64,000 bases of DNA from assembly GCA_910585465.1 (NCBI GenBank), contig CAJUEW010000002.1, positions 248,001 through 312,000 of the forward strand, written 5' to 3'. The position numbers were made by a program, and so were the translations under genes. This DNA is from an uncultured Lachnospiraceae bacterium. Lineage in GTDB: Bacteria; Bacillota; Clostridia; Lachnospirales; Lachnospiraceae. This document shows positions 34,478 through 43,512 of this stretch, one piece after another. Each line of letters begins with the position of its first letter. Positions within the stretch are counted from its first letter, which is position 1. Under the pieces are notes generated by a model, which worked only from the letters and a program-made list of their open reading frames with translations, did no database searches and was not told the DNA's origin.

Positions 34478-36793
34478 ATGAAGGAAAATGTCATCGCTTG
34501 CCCGGAGATGATAAAAAAACGCAATGGGACACCGGTGCCGTTTGACGTGAAAAAAATAAGGGATGCCATCCGTAAAGCCAACGACGCGGCGCAGGTGGAG
34601 GCAATTGCGCCGTACCAGTTTAAGAAGCTGGTAAATGCAGTGGTAGAGGCAATTCCGGAGGGAGAAATTCCCAATGTGGAACAGATCCAGGATTTAGTGG
34701 AGGAAAAGCTGATTCAAAACGGCTTTGCCAAGACGGCAAAAGCATATATCCTATATCGTGCTGAGCATACAAAGGTCCGCAAGTCGGAGGCTGATTTGGT
34801 AAACATTTACAGGGAATTAACCTTTACCAGTGCGGAGGATGCGGATATCAAGCGTGAAAATGCGAATATTGATGCCGACACCTCCATGGGAACTATGCTG
34901 AAATACGGCTCCGAGGGGGCCAATTATTTTGTAGACAATTATATCCTTCCAAAGGATATCGCATCAGCGCATATGAACGGAGATATTCATATCCATGATA
35001 AGGATTTCTATATGCTCACAGAAACCTGCTGCCAGATTGATCTTATCAAATTGTTCGAGGGCGGATTTTCCACAGGACATGGGTATATCCGGAAGCCAAA
35101 ATCTATAGCAAGCTATGCGGCGCTTGCCTGTATTGCCATCCAGGCAAACCAAAATGAAATGCACGGCGGCCAGTCTGTACCGAATTTTGACTATGCCATG
35201 GCAGACGGCGTAGCATGTACCTTCCGTAAGGAATATTATGATGCGGTTCAGCGATATTTCTGGCTGGAATACAACTGTGAAACGATACTGGACGACGAAT
35301 TCCGCCAGGCATTAAAGGGCGCCCTTCCGGAACGTATTAATATGGGAAATATTGATGCCTATGAAGAGCATTTTGTCAGATGGTTTACAGAAAACAGCAG
35401 TCGGTGGCTTGGGGTAAAAGCAGAAGAGAAGGACATCCGCAGGTGTCATAAGACTTCTATTCATATTGCCATGAAGCAGACCGATATGGCAACCTACCAG
35501 GCTATGGAATCTCTGATACATAATTTGAATACCATGAATTCCAGAGCCGGCGCCCAGGTACCGTTCAGCTCCATCAATTATGGAACCTGTACATCCCCGG
35601 AAGCGCGTATGACGGTAAAAAACCTTCTTAAGGTGACAGATATCGGTCTTGGCAACGGAGAGACCGCTATTTTCCCGGTGCAGATCTTTAAGGTAAAGGA
35701 AGGGATCAACTATCTTCCGGGAGACCCGAACTACGACCTGTTCCGGATGGCCATTAAAGTATCGGCAAAGCGGCTGTTTCCGAATTTCAGCTTTATTGAT
35801 GCGCCGTTTAATCTCCGGTATTACAGAGAGGGAGACTACAATACCGAGGTTGCCTATATGGGCTGCCGCACCAGGGTGATGGGGAATCACTATGATCCGG
35901 GGAAGGAGGTAACATGCGGAAGAGGAAACCTAAGCTTTACTTCTGTCAACCTTCCAAGGCTAGGCATTCAGGCACAGGGGAATCTGGAGCTGTTTTATCA
36001 GAGTCTGGACAGGCGCCTGGAGCTTTGCTGCAGACAGCTTCTGCATCGTTTTGAGATTCAGAAGAAAAAGACAGTGAAAAACTATCCGTTTCTGATGGGC
36101 CAGGGAATCTGGATTGACTCAGATAAACTCAGTATTCATGATTCGGTAGGGGAGATTTTGAAAAACGGAACCTTAAGCGTAGGCTTTATCGGTCTTGCGG
36201 AGACACTGACGGCTCTGACCGGAAAGCATCACGGAGAGAGCGAGGAGAGCAGAAAGCTGGGTTATGAGATCATCTCTCACATGAGAGACTACATGGATAA
36301 AAAATCCGAGGAAACGGGTCTTAACTTTACACTGCTGGCAACTCCCGCAGAAGGATTGTCCGGACGTTTTGTAAAAATTGACCGGAAGCGTTTCGGTAAA
36401 ATTCCGGGAGTCACGGACAGAGAATATTATACCAATTCCTTTCACGTGCCGGTTTATTACCCAATCGGCGCCTTTGAGAAAATCAGGATAGAGGCTCCGT
36501 ACCATGCGCTGACCAATGCCGGACATATCAGCTATGTGGAACTGGACGGAGATACGGCAAAAAATCCGGAAGCATTTGAGGCCATTATCCGCTGTATGAA
36601 AGAGAGCGGCATCGGCTATGGCTCTGTCAACCATCCGGTAGACCGGGACCCGGTCTGCGGCTACACGGGAGTCATTGACGATGTATGTCCAAGGTGCGGA
36701 AGGCGGGAGGGAGAACCTGTATCCCTGGAGCTTTTGAATAAGCTTCGTAAAAAATATCCGGATATTCCGGTATATTTGGATCCAAACCATTAA
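34478..36793 (+). CDS. nrdD: Anaerobic ribonucleoside-triphosphate reductase, large part lacking the glycyl-radical tail
   Basis: 771 residues, class III RNR that reduces NTPs to dNTPs without oxygen. An N-terminal ATP-cone (IKKRNGTPVPFDVKKIRDAIRKANDAAQ) is followed by the barrel with MHGGQSVPNFDYAMADGVACTFRK, NTMNSRAGAQVPFSSINYGTCTSPE and CGRGNLSFTSVNLPRLG. Near the C-terminus is a zinc-type VCGYTGVIDDVCPRCGRREG cluster. The protein then ends at 36793 in VYLDPNH. The glycyl-radical motif expected next in other NrdD proteins is absent here but is encoded by the separate gene at 36826. The RBS is GGAGGG. Confidence 0.93.
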   Translation: MKENVIACPEMIKKRNGTPVPFDVKKIRDAIRKANDAAQVEAIAPYQFKKLVNAVVEAIPEGEIPNVEQIQDLVEEKLIQNGFAKTAKAYILYRAEHTKVRKSEADLVNIYRELTFTSAEDADIKRENANIDADTSMGTMLKYGSEGANYFVDNYILPKDIASAHMNGDIHIHDKDFYMLTETCCQIDLIKLFEGGFSTGHGYIRKPKSIASYAALACIAIQANQNEMHGGQSVPNFDYAMADGVACTFRKEYYDAVQRYFWLEYNCETILDDEFRQALKGALPERINMGNIDAYEEHFVRWFTENSSRWLGVKAEEKDIRRCHKTSIHIAMKQTDMATYQAMESLIHNLNTMNSRAGAQVPFSSINYGTCTSPEARMTVKNLLKVTDIGLGNGETAIFPVQIFKVKEGINYLPGDPNYDLFRMAIKVSAKRLFPNFSFIDAPFNLRYYREGDYNTEVAYMGCRTRVMGNHYDPGKEVTCGRGNLSFTSVNLPRLGIQAQGNLELFYQSLDRRLELCCRQLLHRFEIQKKKTVKNYPFLMGQGIWIDSDKLSIHDSVGEILKNGTLSVGFIGLAETLTALTGKHHGESEESRKLGYEIISHMRDYMDKKSEETGLNFTLLATPAEGLSGRFVKIDRKRFGKIPGVTDREYYTNSFHVPVYYPIGAFEKIRIEAPYHALTNAGHISYVELDGDTAKNPEAFEAIIRCMKESGIGYGSVNHPVDRDPVCGYTGVIDDVCPRCGRREGEPVSLELLNKLRKKYPDIPVYLDPNH

Positions 36794-36825
36794 AAATATT
36801 ATTTAAATCCCAGGAGGAAATGACG

Positions 36826-36984
36826 ATGGCAGGAAAATTAACAGTACAGAACGGACAGGTAGGAGAGAATATAAAATTCGACCGCATCCGCCGCATTACC
36901 GGATATCTGGTGGGAACTACCGACCGCTTTAATAATGCAAAGCGCGCGGAAGAGAGAGACCGTGTAAAACACAGCCTGTCCTGA
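36826..36984 (+). CDS. Separate NrdD glycyl-radical tail, 52 residues
   Basis: ATG at 36826 after AGGAGG (36812-36817, 8-nt spacing); stop TGA at 36982-36984. The protein starts MAGKLTVQNGQVGENIKFD and contains IRRITGYLVGTTDRF, then NAKRAEERDRVKHS. RRITGYLVG is the class III glycyl-radical motif with Gly26 and is what nrdD at 34478 lacks. The TGA overlaps the ATG of nrdG by one base. It therefore probably supplies the radical Gly in trans. It is not a frameshifted end of nrdD: 32 nt and a full ribosome-binding site separate the two genes. A glycyl-radical repair (YfiD-like) role is the alternative, but it would leave NrdD without its own radical site. Confidence 0.85.
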   Translation: MAGKLTVQNGQVGENIKFDRIRRITGYLVGTTDRFNNAKRAEERDRVKHSLS

Positions 36985-37529
36985 TGAGTGCAAGTATGAA
37001 TTTCCAGACAGACAGGAAACCGCTCCGTATTGCGGACATTGTTCCGGAATCCATTGTGGATGGCCCCGGAATCCGGTATGTGATTTTTACCCAGGGCTGC
37101 CCCCACGGCTGCTTTGGCTGCCACAATCCTCAGACCCATGATTTTTCAGGGGGAAGGGATGCAGATATGAAAGAAATCCTTGCACAGATTTCCGGCAATC
37201 CTCTCATATCGGGTGTTACATTTTCCGGGGGAGAACCATTTATGCAGGCAGAAGCTCTGGTCCCTATCGGAGAGGCCGTGAAAAAACAGGGAAAAAATCT
37301 GATGGTTTATACCGGATTTCTTTTAGATGAGCTACAGAAGATGAAGGCTTCGGGAGTTCAGCGGCTTCTGCAGCTGGCAGATATCCTTGTGGACGGCCCG
37401 TTTCTGCTGGAACAGCGGGATCTGACGCTTCCATATCGGGGAAGCGCAAATCAGCGGGTCATTGATCTTGCTAAAACCCGGGAAAAAGGAAGTCTTATAC
37501 TGTACCGGAGTGAATATGAGGATTTATAG
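36984..37529 (+). CDS. nrdG: Anaerobic RNR activating protein NrdG
   Basis: 181 residues. The radical SAM Cys motif is QGCPHGCFGCHN (CxxxCxxC), preceded by ESIVDGPGIRYVIFTQ, and SGVTFSGGEPFMQ follows. It binds a [4Fe-4S] cluster and SAM and installs the glycyl radical on the reductase. The ATG shares a base with the stop of the small glycyl-radical gene, so the two are translationally coupled, consistent with that small protein being its substrate. A bidirectional terminator follows. Confidence 0.95.
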   Translation: MSASMNFQTDRKPLRIADIVPESIVDGPGIRYVIFTQGCPHGCFGCHNPQTHDFSGGRDADMKEILAQISGNPLISGVTFSGGEPFMQAEALVPIGEAVKKQGKNLMVYTGFLLDELQKMKASGVQRLLQLADILVDGPFLLEQRDLTLPYRGSANQRVIDLAKTREKGSLILYRSEYEDL

Positions 37530-37550
37530 AAGATTGTATGTATAACGGAT

Positions 37551-37600
37551 AAAAGCCCATGTCTCTATTTTTAGAAGAAACATGGGCTTTTGTCTGCTTT
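37551..37600. terminator. Terminator between nrdG and the lysine transporter
   Basis: AAAAGCCCATG (37551-37561) pairs with CATGGGCTTTT (37581-37591); serves both convergent genes. Confidence 0.8.
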
Positions 37601-39095
37601 AATCAGCCGCAGAAAAAAATTTCTTTATACCGAACAGTACCAGGCAGAGCAAGGCCAGGGAGATAGCCAGTATCACCCATGGATTCCGAATAAATCCGGC
37701 AATGCAATAGCCCGCAAAGGATACGGCCGCAACCAGCATTGCATAGGGAAGCTGGGTAGATACGTGATTGATGTGATCACACTGCGCGCCGGCGGAAGCC
37801 ATGATTGTGGTATCAGAAATAGGAGAACAGTGATCTCCGCATACAGCGCCTGCCAGACAGGCCGCAATGGTGATAATCAGAAGATTTCCGGGAAGATTAA
37901 TTCCAACCACAATCGGAAGCAGGATGCCGAAGGTTCCCCATGAAGTACCCGTAGAAAATGCCAGGAAAATCGCTACCAGAAATACAATCGCCGGAAGCAT
38001 GCCTGTAAGCCCGGCCGCGCTTCCTTCAAAAATACCGCTGACATATTCCGCAGCGCCCAGCTTTCCTGTCAGACTGGATAAGGTCCATGCAAAGGACAGA
38101 ATCAAAATTGGGCTGATCATGGCTTTGAAGCCTTCCGGAAATGCAGCCATGCAGTCTTTAAAGGACAGCACCCTGCGGCATATGTAGAAAAGAATTGTGA
38201 CGAGCAGCGCCGCTGCGGAACCCATGGAAAGTCCAAGAGGAGCGTCGCAGTTCGCAAATGCATTCACAAAGCTTTCACCTTCGAAGAAACCGCCGGTATA
38301 AATCATGCCTGCGATACAGCAGCCAATCAGTACTACCACCGGAAGGGCCAGATCAATCACTTTTCCTTTTTCTGAAACAGCATCAAAGGAGCCGTCATCC
38401 GCCACTTTTGTGCCGGAAGTAAATAAATCGCCGTTTTTCGCATTGTCCTCATGCTTTTTCATCAGTCCGAAATCAATATCAAACACTGTGATAATGATAA
38501 TCGTTGCGATGGTAAGCAGAGAGTACAGATTATACGGAATTGCACGGATAAACAGAGACAGTCCGTCCTCGCCTTCCACCACTCCGGCCACTGCAGCAGC
38601 CCAGGAAGAAATAGGAGCAATCATGCAGACCGGAGCTGCAGTTGCGTCTATTAAATAGGCCAGCTTTGCCCGGGATACATTGTGCTTGTCAGTAACCGGC
38701 CGCATAACGCTTCCCACTGTCAGACAGTTAAAATAATCGTCCACAAAAATCAGCACGCCCAGCGCAAAGGTTGCCAGCAGAGTTCCTTTTCTCGATTTAA
38801 TTTTTTCTTCCGCCCACTTTCCGTAGGCAGCGGAACCGCCCGCTTTGTTCATTAATACGACAATTGTGCCAAGAATGACAAGAAAGATTAAAATTCCCAC
38901 ATGGGAGCTGTCAGCCAGGGAAGCAATAAAGCCTTCATTGAACATAGTTGTGTAGGCTGTTACCACATGAAAACCTGTACAGAACAGAGCCGCTGTCACA
39001 ATACCGACAAACAAGGAGCTGTAAACCTCTTTGGTAATCAGCGCCAGGACAATCGCCACAAGGGGCGGCACCAGAGACCAGAAAGTTGCATACAT
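37599..39095 (-). CDS. NhaC-family lysine transporter (LysW-like) under a lysine riboswitch
   Basis: 498 residues from the ATG at 39095 (minus strand; AGGTGGG 7-8 nt upstream); an in-frame upstream ATG would lie inside the riboswitch terminator. It has about 11 membrane helices with NhaC motifs: IFVDDYFNCLTVGSVMRPVTDKHNVSRAKLAYLIDATAAPVCMIAPISSW and STGTSWGTFGILLPI, CGDHCSPISDTTIMASAG. By sequence alone it would be called an Na+/H+ antiporter, but the lysine riboswitch in its leader (39193-39353) points to lysine import, as in the LysW group of NhaC-family transporters. Transport is Na+- or H+-coupled and repressed when lysine is plentiful. Confidence 0.88.
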   Translation of the reverse strand: MYATFWSLVPPLVAIVLALITKEVYSSLFVGIVTAALFCTGFHVVTAYTTMFNEGFIASLADSSHVGILIFLVILGTIVVLMNKAGGSAAYGKWAEEKIKSRKGTLLATFALGVLIFVDDYFNCLTVGSVMRPVTDKHNVSRAKLAYLIDATAAPVCMIAPISSWAAAVAGVVEGEDGLSLFIRAIPYNLYSLLTIATIIIITVFDIDFGLMKKHEDNAKNGDLFTSGTKVADDGSFDAVSEKGKVIDLALPVVVLIGCCIAGMIYTGGFFEGESFVNAFANCDAPLGLSMGSAAALLVTILFYICRRVLSFKDCMAAFPEGFKAMISPILILSFAWTLSSLTGKLGAAEYVSGIFEGSAAGLTGMLPAIVFLVAIFLAFSTGTSWGTFGILLPIVVGINLPGNLLIITIAACLAGAVCGDHCSPISDTTIMASAGAQCDHINHVSTQLPYAMLVAAVSFAGYCIAGFIRNPWVILAISLALLCLVLFGIKKFFSAAD

Positions 39096-39134
39096 AACAT
39101 TTTCCCACCTAATGAAATTATTTCTGTAAAATCC

Positions 39135-39171
39135 AAAAGAAAAAGCCATGGCACGCACAACGCCCATGACT
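39135..39171 (-). terminator. Expression-platform terminator of the lysine riboswitch
   Basis: Minus-strand AGTCATGG ... CCATGGCT hairpin followed by TTTTTCTTTT, between the aptamer and the transporter start. It fits an OFF switch in which bound lysine allows the terminator to form. Confidence 0.75.
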
Positions 39172-39192
39172 CCATTTCATTCTTTCATAAAC

Positions 39193-39353
39193 GATAGCGC
39201 TCCACATATCTGTGACAGTGTACAGCATATTCTGCTGAACCCCAGCAAAGCACCTTCAGGCAGGAGCTTTACTTCGGCGGACAATCTGTTCACCTTATCC
39301 GGGATGCCTGTCCCTCTATGGATAAAGCTACTGGTAGTGGCCGCGCCTCTATC
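39193..39353 (-). ncRNA. Lysine riboswitch (L box)
   Basis: On the minus strand GATAGAGGCGCG starts at 39353 and GGAGCGCTATC ends at 39193, forming P1. Conserved core elements lie between them in the right order: AGTAGCTTTA, AGAGGGACAGG, GCCGAAGTAAAGCTC, GGTGCTTTGCTGGGG and ACACTGTCAC. This set is the lysine (L box) aptamer. Lysine binding controls the NhaC-family transporter downstream. Confidence 0.95.
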
Positions 39354-39515
39354 TTTTCTTATTTACAGATATCTATAGCCTAATACGGATGTCAGAAAAA
39401 GTCAAGAAAATGCGGAAAAATTCCTTCTGTTAATATTTAGTCAAAAAAACTGTAATAAAATTAACTGCGCGAAATTGAAATTCTATTTTTTAACACAAAG
39501 GAACAAGGAGGCTCT

Positions 39516-40379
39516 ATGTCATTAACAGAGAAAATCGCAATCATTACAGACTCCTGTGCGGACGTACCGCCGGAGCTGGCAAAGAAATATCATATATTTA
39601 TTCTGCCTATGCAGATTATCTGTCCGGATGGAGAATACCGGGACGGAATTGATATCTGTACAGAAGACATTTACAGAAGGCAGAAAACACAGACTTTAAA
39701 GTCCAGCACCCCCAGCGGAGCAGATGTGGAAGATACCTTTGCCGAGATTCAGAAAAGAGGATATACGAAGGCGGCAACTATCCTTTTGTCCGGAGGCTTA
39801 TCCAGTACAGTAAATCATGTTCGTCTGGCAGCGGAGGAGCTGGATAGGCTGGAAGTGGAAGTCTACGATTCCAGACAGGGCAGTATCGGCATCGGCGTTA
39901 TCGCCCTGCAGGCTGCCGAATATGTGGCAGAAGGTATGGGATTTGATGATCTGAAAAGAAAAATCGAACAGTTGATTGCAGATACAAAGGTATTTTTCGC
40001 CATTGATACTCTGGAGTATCTGAAAAAAGGCGGGCGGATCGGCAAAGCAACCGCTTTTGCAGGTGCCCTTCTGGATATTAAACCCATTATGTCCTTTGAT
40101 GAAGAGGGGGAAATCTATGCGGCCGCAAAGGTCCGCACCCATAAGGCAGTGGAAAAAAGACTGCTTCAGCTTGTAAACGACTGCAAAAAGGAAGGCCGTC
40201 CCTACAATCTGGTCGTGGCAGACGGGGGAGCTTCTGAAGAGCGGGAGGAGCTGGAGAAAAAGCTTACGGAGCTTTTTCCGGATTATCATAAGCTGTACCG
40301 GGCCAATATCGGGGCGGCTTTAAGCATTCATCTTGGAAGCGGACTGCTCGGAGCCGGTATCCAGTATCTGGAGCAGTAG
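39516..40379 (+). CDS. DegV family fatty-acid-binding protein (FakB-like)
   Basis: 287 residues. The DegV signature is intact: KIAIITDSCADVPPELAKKY at the start, LKSSTPSGADVEDTF, TILLSGGLSSTVNHVRLAA (Thr/Ser loop that holds the fatty acid carboxylate) and YLKKGGRIGKATAFAGALLDIKPIM. DegV proteins present bound fatty acids to a FakA-type kinase; a FakA-like gene lies at 6237. RBS AAGGAGG. The gene is divergent from the lysine transporter and its stop abuts the convergent hydrolase stop (no gap). Confidence 0.93.
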   Translation: MSLTEKIAIITDSCADVPPELAKKYHIFILPMQIICPDGEYRDGIDICTEDIYRRQKTQTLKSSTPSGADVEDTFAEIQKRGYTKAATILLSGGLSSTVNHVRLAAEELDRLEVEVYDSRQGSIGIGVIALQAAEYVAEGMGFDDLKRKIEQLIADTKVFFAIDTLEYLKKGGRIGKATAFAGALLDIKPIMSFDEEGEIYAAAKVRTHKAVEKRLLQLVNDCKKEGRPYNLVVADGGASEEREELEKKLTELFPDYHKLYRANIGAALSIHLGSGLLGAGIQYLEQ

Positions 40380-41276
40380 TCAGCGGCAGATATCGAAAAT
40401 AAACTCTGCTGCCTGATCCATAGCCTCATAGGCGGTTTTAAAAGGAGACATCTGAAATACATGCCACATTCCCTGATAAACAGTGATTCTGGTACCCACA
40501 TGATGAAGGACCATCTGCTTGTGAAGGTTTTTGGAGTCGGAGAGCAGAATTTCATTGGAGCCCGCCTGAATCAGCACAGGCGGAAAACCGTCAAAATCAC
40601 CATACAGCGGAGAAATCAGAGGATTCTGAAGATCCTCACCCGCGGCATAATCCAGAATTGCCCGGGTCAGATATTCTTCTGTAAGTATGGGATCAATCTG
40701 ATATTTGGTTTTATGGGATTTGCCGCTTCTTGTCAAATCGGTCCATGGAGAGAACAGAACCATTCCTCTTGGAAGGATACGCTTCTGTTCTTTTAATTTT
40801 AAAGCCAGGACAAGAGCAAGATTACCGCCTGCAGAATCTCCGACAACGATAATATCTCTTGCGCCGTACCCTAAATGCATCAGATAATCCCATATTTTCA
40901 TGGCATCCTCCAGTGCAGCCGGATAAGGATGCTCCGGAGCCAGACGGTAGTCAAAGCTTAATACGTCCATGGAGGTGGAGGATGCCAGCTTGTTTGTAAT
41001 ACTGCGGGCATATTTTAAGCTCCCTGTATTGTATCCGCCGCCGTGGCAGTAGAGCAGAATATATTTTTTCATATGGTTGCGCCTGACGCTCACCCACTCT
41101 GCATGAATACCATCTATTTCCACATCCTCATAGCTCATATCATTGCTGCGTACCAGCAGATTTCCCAGACTGTCCTTGGACGCACGCTGCTTTTCGATAT
41201 CACTATTTTCCACTAAAGCGTGCATCCGCTTAATGGCTTTCATCAGATTCTGGTTGTGTTTCTGATTATCTGTCAT
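40380..41276 (-). CDS. Alpha/beta hydrolase (hormone-sensitive-lipase type)
   Basis: 298 residues from the ATG at 41276. Family marks: oxyanion motif YCHGGGYNTGSL (HGGGY), nucleophile motif VGDSAGGNLALVLALKLKEQ (GDSAG), Asp and His in the C-terminal third (VLIQAGSNEILLSDS, MWHVFQMSPF). It is an esterase or acetyl-esterase of the HSL/IV family and lacks a signal peptide. It is divergent from the acyltransferase-like gene at 41375 (98-nt gap). A link to an acyl ester made by that neighbour is plausible. The substrate is unknown. Confidence 0.9.
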   Translation of the reverse strand: MTDNQKHNQNLMKAIKRMHALVENSDIEKQRASKDSLGNLLVRSNDMSYEDVEIDGIHAEWVSVRRNHMKKYILLYCHGGGYNTGSLKYARSITNKLASSTSMDVLSFDYRLAPEHPYPAALEDAMKIWDYLMHLGYGARDIIVVGDSAGGNLALVLALKLKEQKRILPRGMVLFSPWTDLTRSGKSHKTKYQIDPILTEEYLTRAILDYAAGEDLQNPLISPLYGDFDGFPPVLIQAGSNEILLSDSKNLHKQMVLHHVGTRITVYQGMWHVFQMSPFKTAYEAMDQAAEFIFDICR

Positions 41277-41374
41277 ATGTTTTTTGCCTCTCTTTTTTCG
41301 ATATTTATATTTTAACATATTTTTGTTTCTAACCCAAGAAAATCGTGGTAAACTAATATAAAAACGGAGTAATT

Positions 41375-42688
41375 ATGAAAAAAGCAAATCATTCCCGGAA
41401 TCTCTGGTACAGGCTGGATTTGTCAGCAATTGTCTACCCGACCCTTCAGCGGAGAAACTTTTCTTCTGTGTACCGCCTTTCCGTCATTTTAAAGGAAATT
41501 GTTGATCCGGCTGTCCTGCAGCAGGCGCTGGATATGACTCTGCCCCGGTTTCCGACCTTTAAGGTAACGATGCGCAAGGGTGTGTTCTGGCGGTATCTGG
41601 AGCCTAACGACCGGCCCGGCCCCTTCGTGGAGCCGGATATTGTTAATCCCTGTATGCCTATGTCCTTTCAGACCAGCAGCCGGCATCTGATTCGGCTCTA
41701 TTATTATCAAAGACGCATCTCGCTGGAAGTATTTCATTCCCTGTCGGACGGCGGAGGAGCCCTTTATCTGCTCCGGACCATAACGGCAGTCTATCTGCGT
41801 CTGAAGGGCCATGAAATACCGGACGGACACGGTGTCCTGAATATCTATGAGGAGCCCGATCCGGAGGAACTGGAGGATGCCTATTTTCGTTATGCCAATT
41901 CCAAAGTACGCCCTCCCAGAAGCAGGGAAAAAACCTATCGGATCAGAGGAACAAAAGAGCCTTTTTATACTTTAAATATTATTGCCGGAATTCTTCCTGT
42001 GGATCAGGTATTGTCCGTGACCAGACGTTTCAGAGTATCCGTGACCGAATATCTGAATGCGGTTCTTCTTTATGCCCTGATGCAGAAGCAGCAGTCGGAT
42101 CATGTGTTCCGGGAGCTTCCGGTATCTCTTGCCATGCCGGTAAACCTGAGGAGGTTTTTTCCGTCAAAGACTCTGAGAAATTTTATCACCATGGTATATC
42201 CGGCCATTGATCCCCGGATGGGAGACTATACGTTCGAGGATATACTGATACAGGTCCATCATTATATGCGCTACTATATCAACGATAAATTTCTGAACGC
42301 AGATATTACTACAAACGCCGCAGTGACAAAAAATCCCCTGATACGTGTGGTTCCGTTATTCTTTAAGGACTTTGTGGTAAGACAGTTTTATAAACGGGTC
42401 CAGGATAAACACTCCAGCGCAGGACTTACAAACCTGGGGGTGGTGGATACGCCGGATGAGATGAAAGAGCACGTGGAACGGTTTGATGTTCTGATGGGGC
42501 AGCCCTTTTCAGCCCGTACCAACTGTGCCATTGCCAGCTATGGCAATGTATTAAGCATCAGCTTTGCCAGCAGTATTGTAGAGGCAGACGTGGAGCGTTT
42601 ATTCTTCCGAAAGCTGGTGCAGGACGGAATCCATGTAAAAATTGAAACAAACCGGAAAATGGAGGCAGCCTTATGTCCTACTGTGTAA
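41375..42688 (+). CDS. Acyltransferase-like protein with HxxxDG motif
   Basis: 437 residues. The EVFHSLSDGGGALYLL motif (HSLSDGGG near residue 118) is the HxxxDG acceptor/donor motif of condensation-domain and alcohol-acetyltransferase superfamilies. The protein contains two such half-domains with a VTRRFRVSVTEYLNAVLLYALMQ linker region. It probably joins an acyl group to a hydroxyl or amine. The gene overlaps the DUF6320 gene by 16 nt. With the esterase it may form an acyl ester making/cleaving pair; no specific substrate can be named. It starts at GAGTAATTATG with a weak ribosome-binding site. Confidence 0.8.
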   Translation: MKKANHSRNLWYRLDLSAIVYPTLQRRNFSSVYRLSVILKEIVDPAVLQQALDMTLPRFPTFKVTMRKGVFWRYLEPNDRPGPFVEPDIVNPCMPMSFQTSSRHLIRLYYYQRRISLEVFHSLSDGGGALYLLRTITAVYLRLKGHEIPDGHGVLNIYEEPDPEELEDAYFRYANSKVRPPRSREKTYRIRGTKEPFYTLNIIAGILPVDQVLSVTRRFRVSVTEYLNAVLLYALMQKQQSDHVFRELPVSLAMPVNLRRFFPSKTLRNFITMVYPAIDPRMGDYTFEDILIQVHHYMRYYINDKFLNADITTNAAVTKNPLIRVVPLFFKDFVVRQFYKRVQDKHSSAGLTNLGVVDTPDEMKEHVERFDVLMGQPFSARTNCAIASYGNVLSISFASSIVEADVERLFFRKLVQDGIHVKIETNRKMEAALCPTV

Positions 42689-43374
42689 ACTGCGGGGTGG
42701 AACTGGATAAAACCTGTTCCGTATGCCCTTTATGCAATACAAAAGTCTATAATCCCAATCAGGAAACCGACCATATATCGCCGACACCGTTTCCTACCAG
42801 AAAAGGATACGCGTCTCCGGTACAGAAAAGTGATGTCACTCTTTTAATCAGTATCGTACTGGCAGTAACGGCTGCCGTATGCGGACTTCTGAATATATTT
42901 GTGTTTCAGGGCAGTTCCTGGTCCATGTATGTCATAGGAGGCTGTGTTCTTCTCTGGATCCTCTGCCTTCCGGTATTTTTCTACCGCATGAATGCATATC
43001 TCAGTATTTTGCTGGACGGAACCGGAATTGCTATGTACTTTGGAATTATTTCCTGGCTCCATCCCGGAAATGGCTGGTATCGTCTGCTTGCGCTTCCTGC
43101 CATCGCCGCCGCCACCGGACTGATTCTTATCTTTGCTGTCTGTGTCCGGCAGGCACACACTTCCATTCTGGCCAGCTCAGCTCTGATACTGGGGGAAACG
43201 GCGCTCTTTACAGTCGCTCTGGAGCTGTTGATTGACCGTTTCCGTCAGACGCCCCCCGGAATTACCTGGTCCGCGATTGTACTCACATGCTGTGCAATCA
43301 TTGACGCGGCGCTGATTACCATTATCCGGCGAAGCAGGCTAAGGGAAGAAGTACGGAGACGTATGCATATCTGA
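42673..43374 (+). CDS. DUF6320 zinc-ribbon membrane protein
   Basis: 233 residues. The N-terminal MSYCVNCGVELDKTCSVCPLCNTKVYN has four cysteine pairs of a zinc ribbon. The rest is six hydrophobic helices with short loops (LLISIVLAVTAAVCGLLNIFVFQG, LLDGTGIAMYFGIISWL, ALLPAIAAATGLILIFAV). This fits DUF6320, a small Firmicute family of unknown function. It overlaps the upstream acyltransferase-like gene (16 nt), so the two are translationally coupled and likely work together. A terminator follows. Confidence 0.83.
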   Translation: MSYCVNCGVELDKTCSVCPLCNTKVYNPNQETDHISPTPFPTRKGYASPVQKSDVTLLISIVLAVTAAVCGLLNIFVFQGSSWSMYVIGGCVLLWILCLPVFFYRMNAYLSILLDGTGIAMYFGIISWLHPGNGWYRLLALPAIAAATGLILIFAVCVRQAHTSILASSALILGETALFTVALELLIDRFRQTPPGITWSAIVLTCCAIIDAALITIIRRSRLREEVRRRMHI

Positions 43375-43450
43375 AAGGAAAAATACTGTATAAAAACTGA
43401 CCGGAGAAAAGTACATCCGGACTCCTGAAAATAAACTGAAAAACCAAAAC

Positions 43451-43507
43451 ACTGCCTTATGTAAAAGTATCTTCCTGACGGAGGATGTCCTATAAGGCAG
43501 TTTTTTT
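43451..43507 (+). terminator. Terminator after the DUF6320 gene
   Basis: ACTGCCTTAT (43451-43460) and ATAAGGCAGT (43492-43501) bracket an inner hairpin, followed by TTTTTT. Confidence 0.85.
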
Positions 43508-43512
43508 GCAAA

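Noticed and set aside
36794..36825. nrdD frameshift instead of a separate glycyl-radical gene
   Set aside because: A stop, a 32-nt spacer with AGGAGG and a new ATG separate the two, so a single-base frameshift would not give this arrangement. An assembly error is not excluded.
37599..39095. Plain Na+/H+ antiporter for pH control
   Set aside because: The lysine riboswitch in its leader argues for lysine transport, so the generic family name was dropped.
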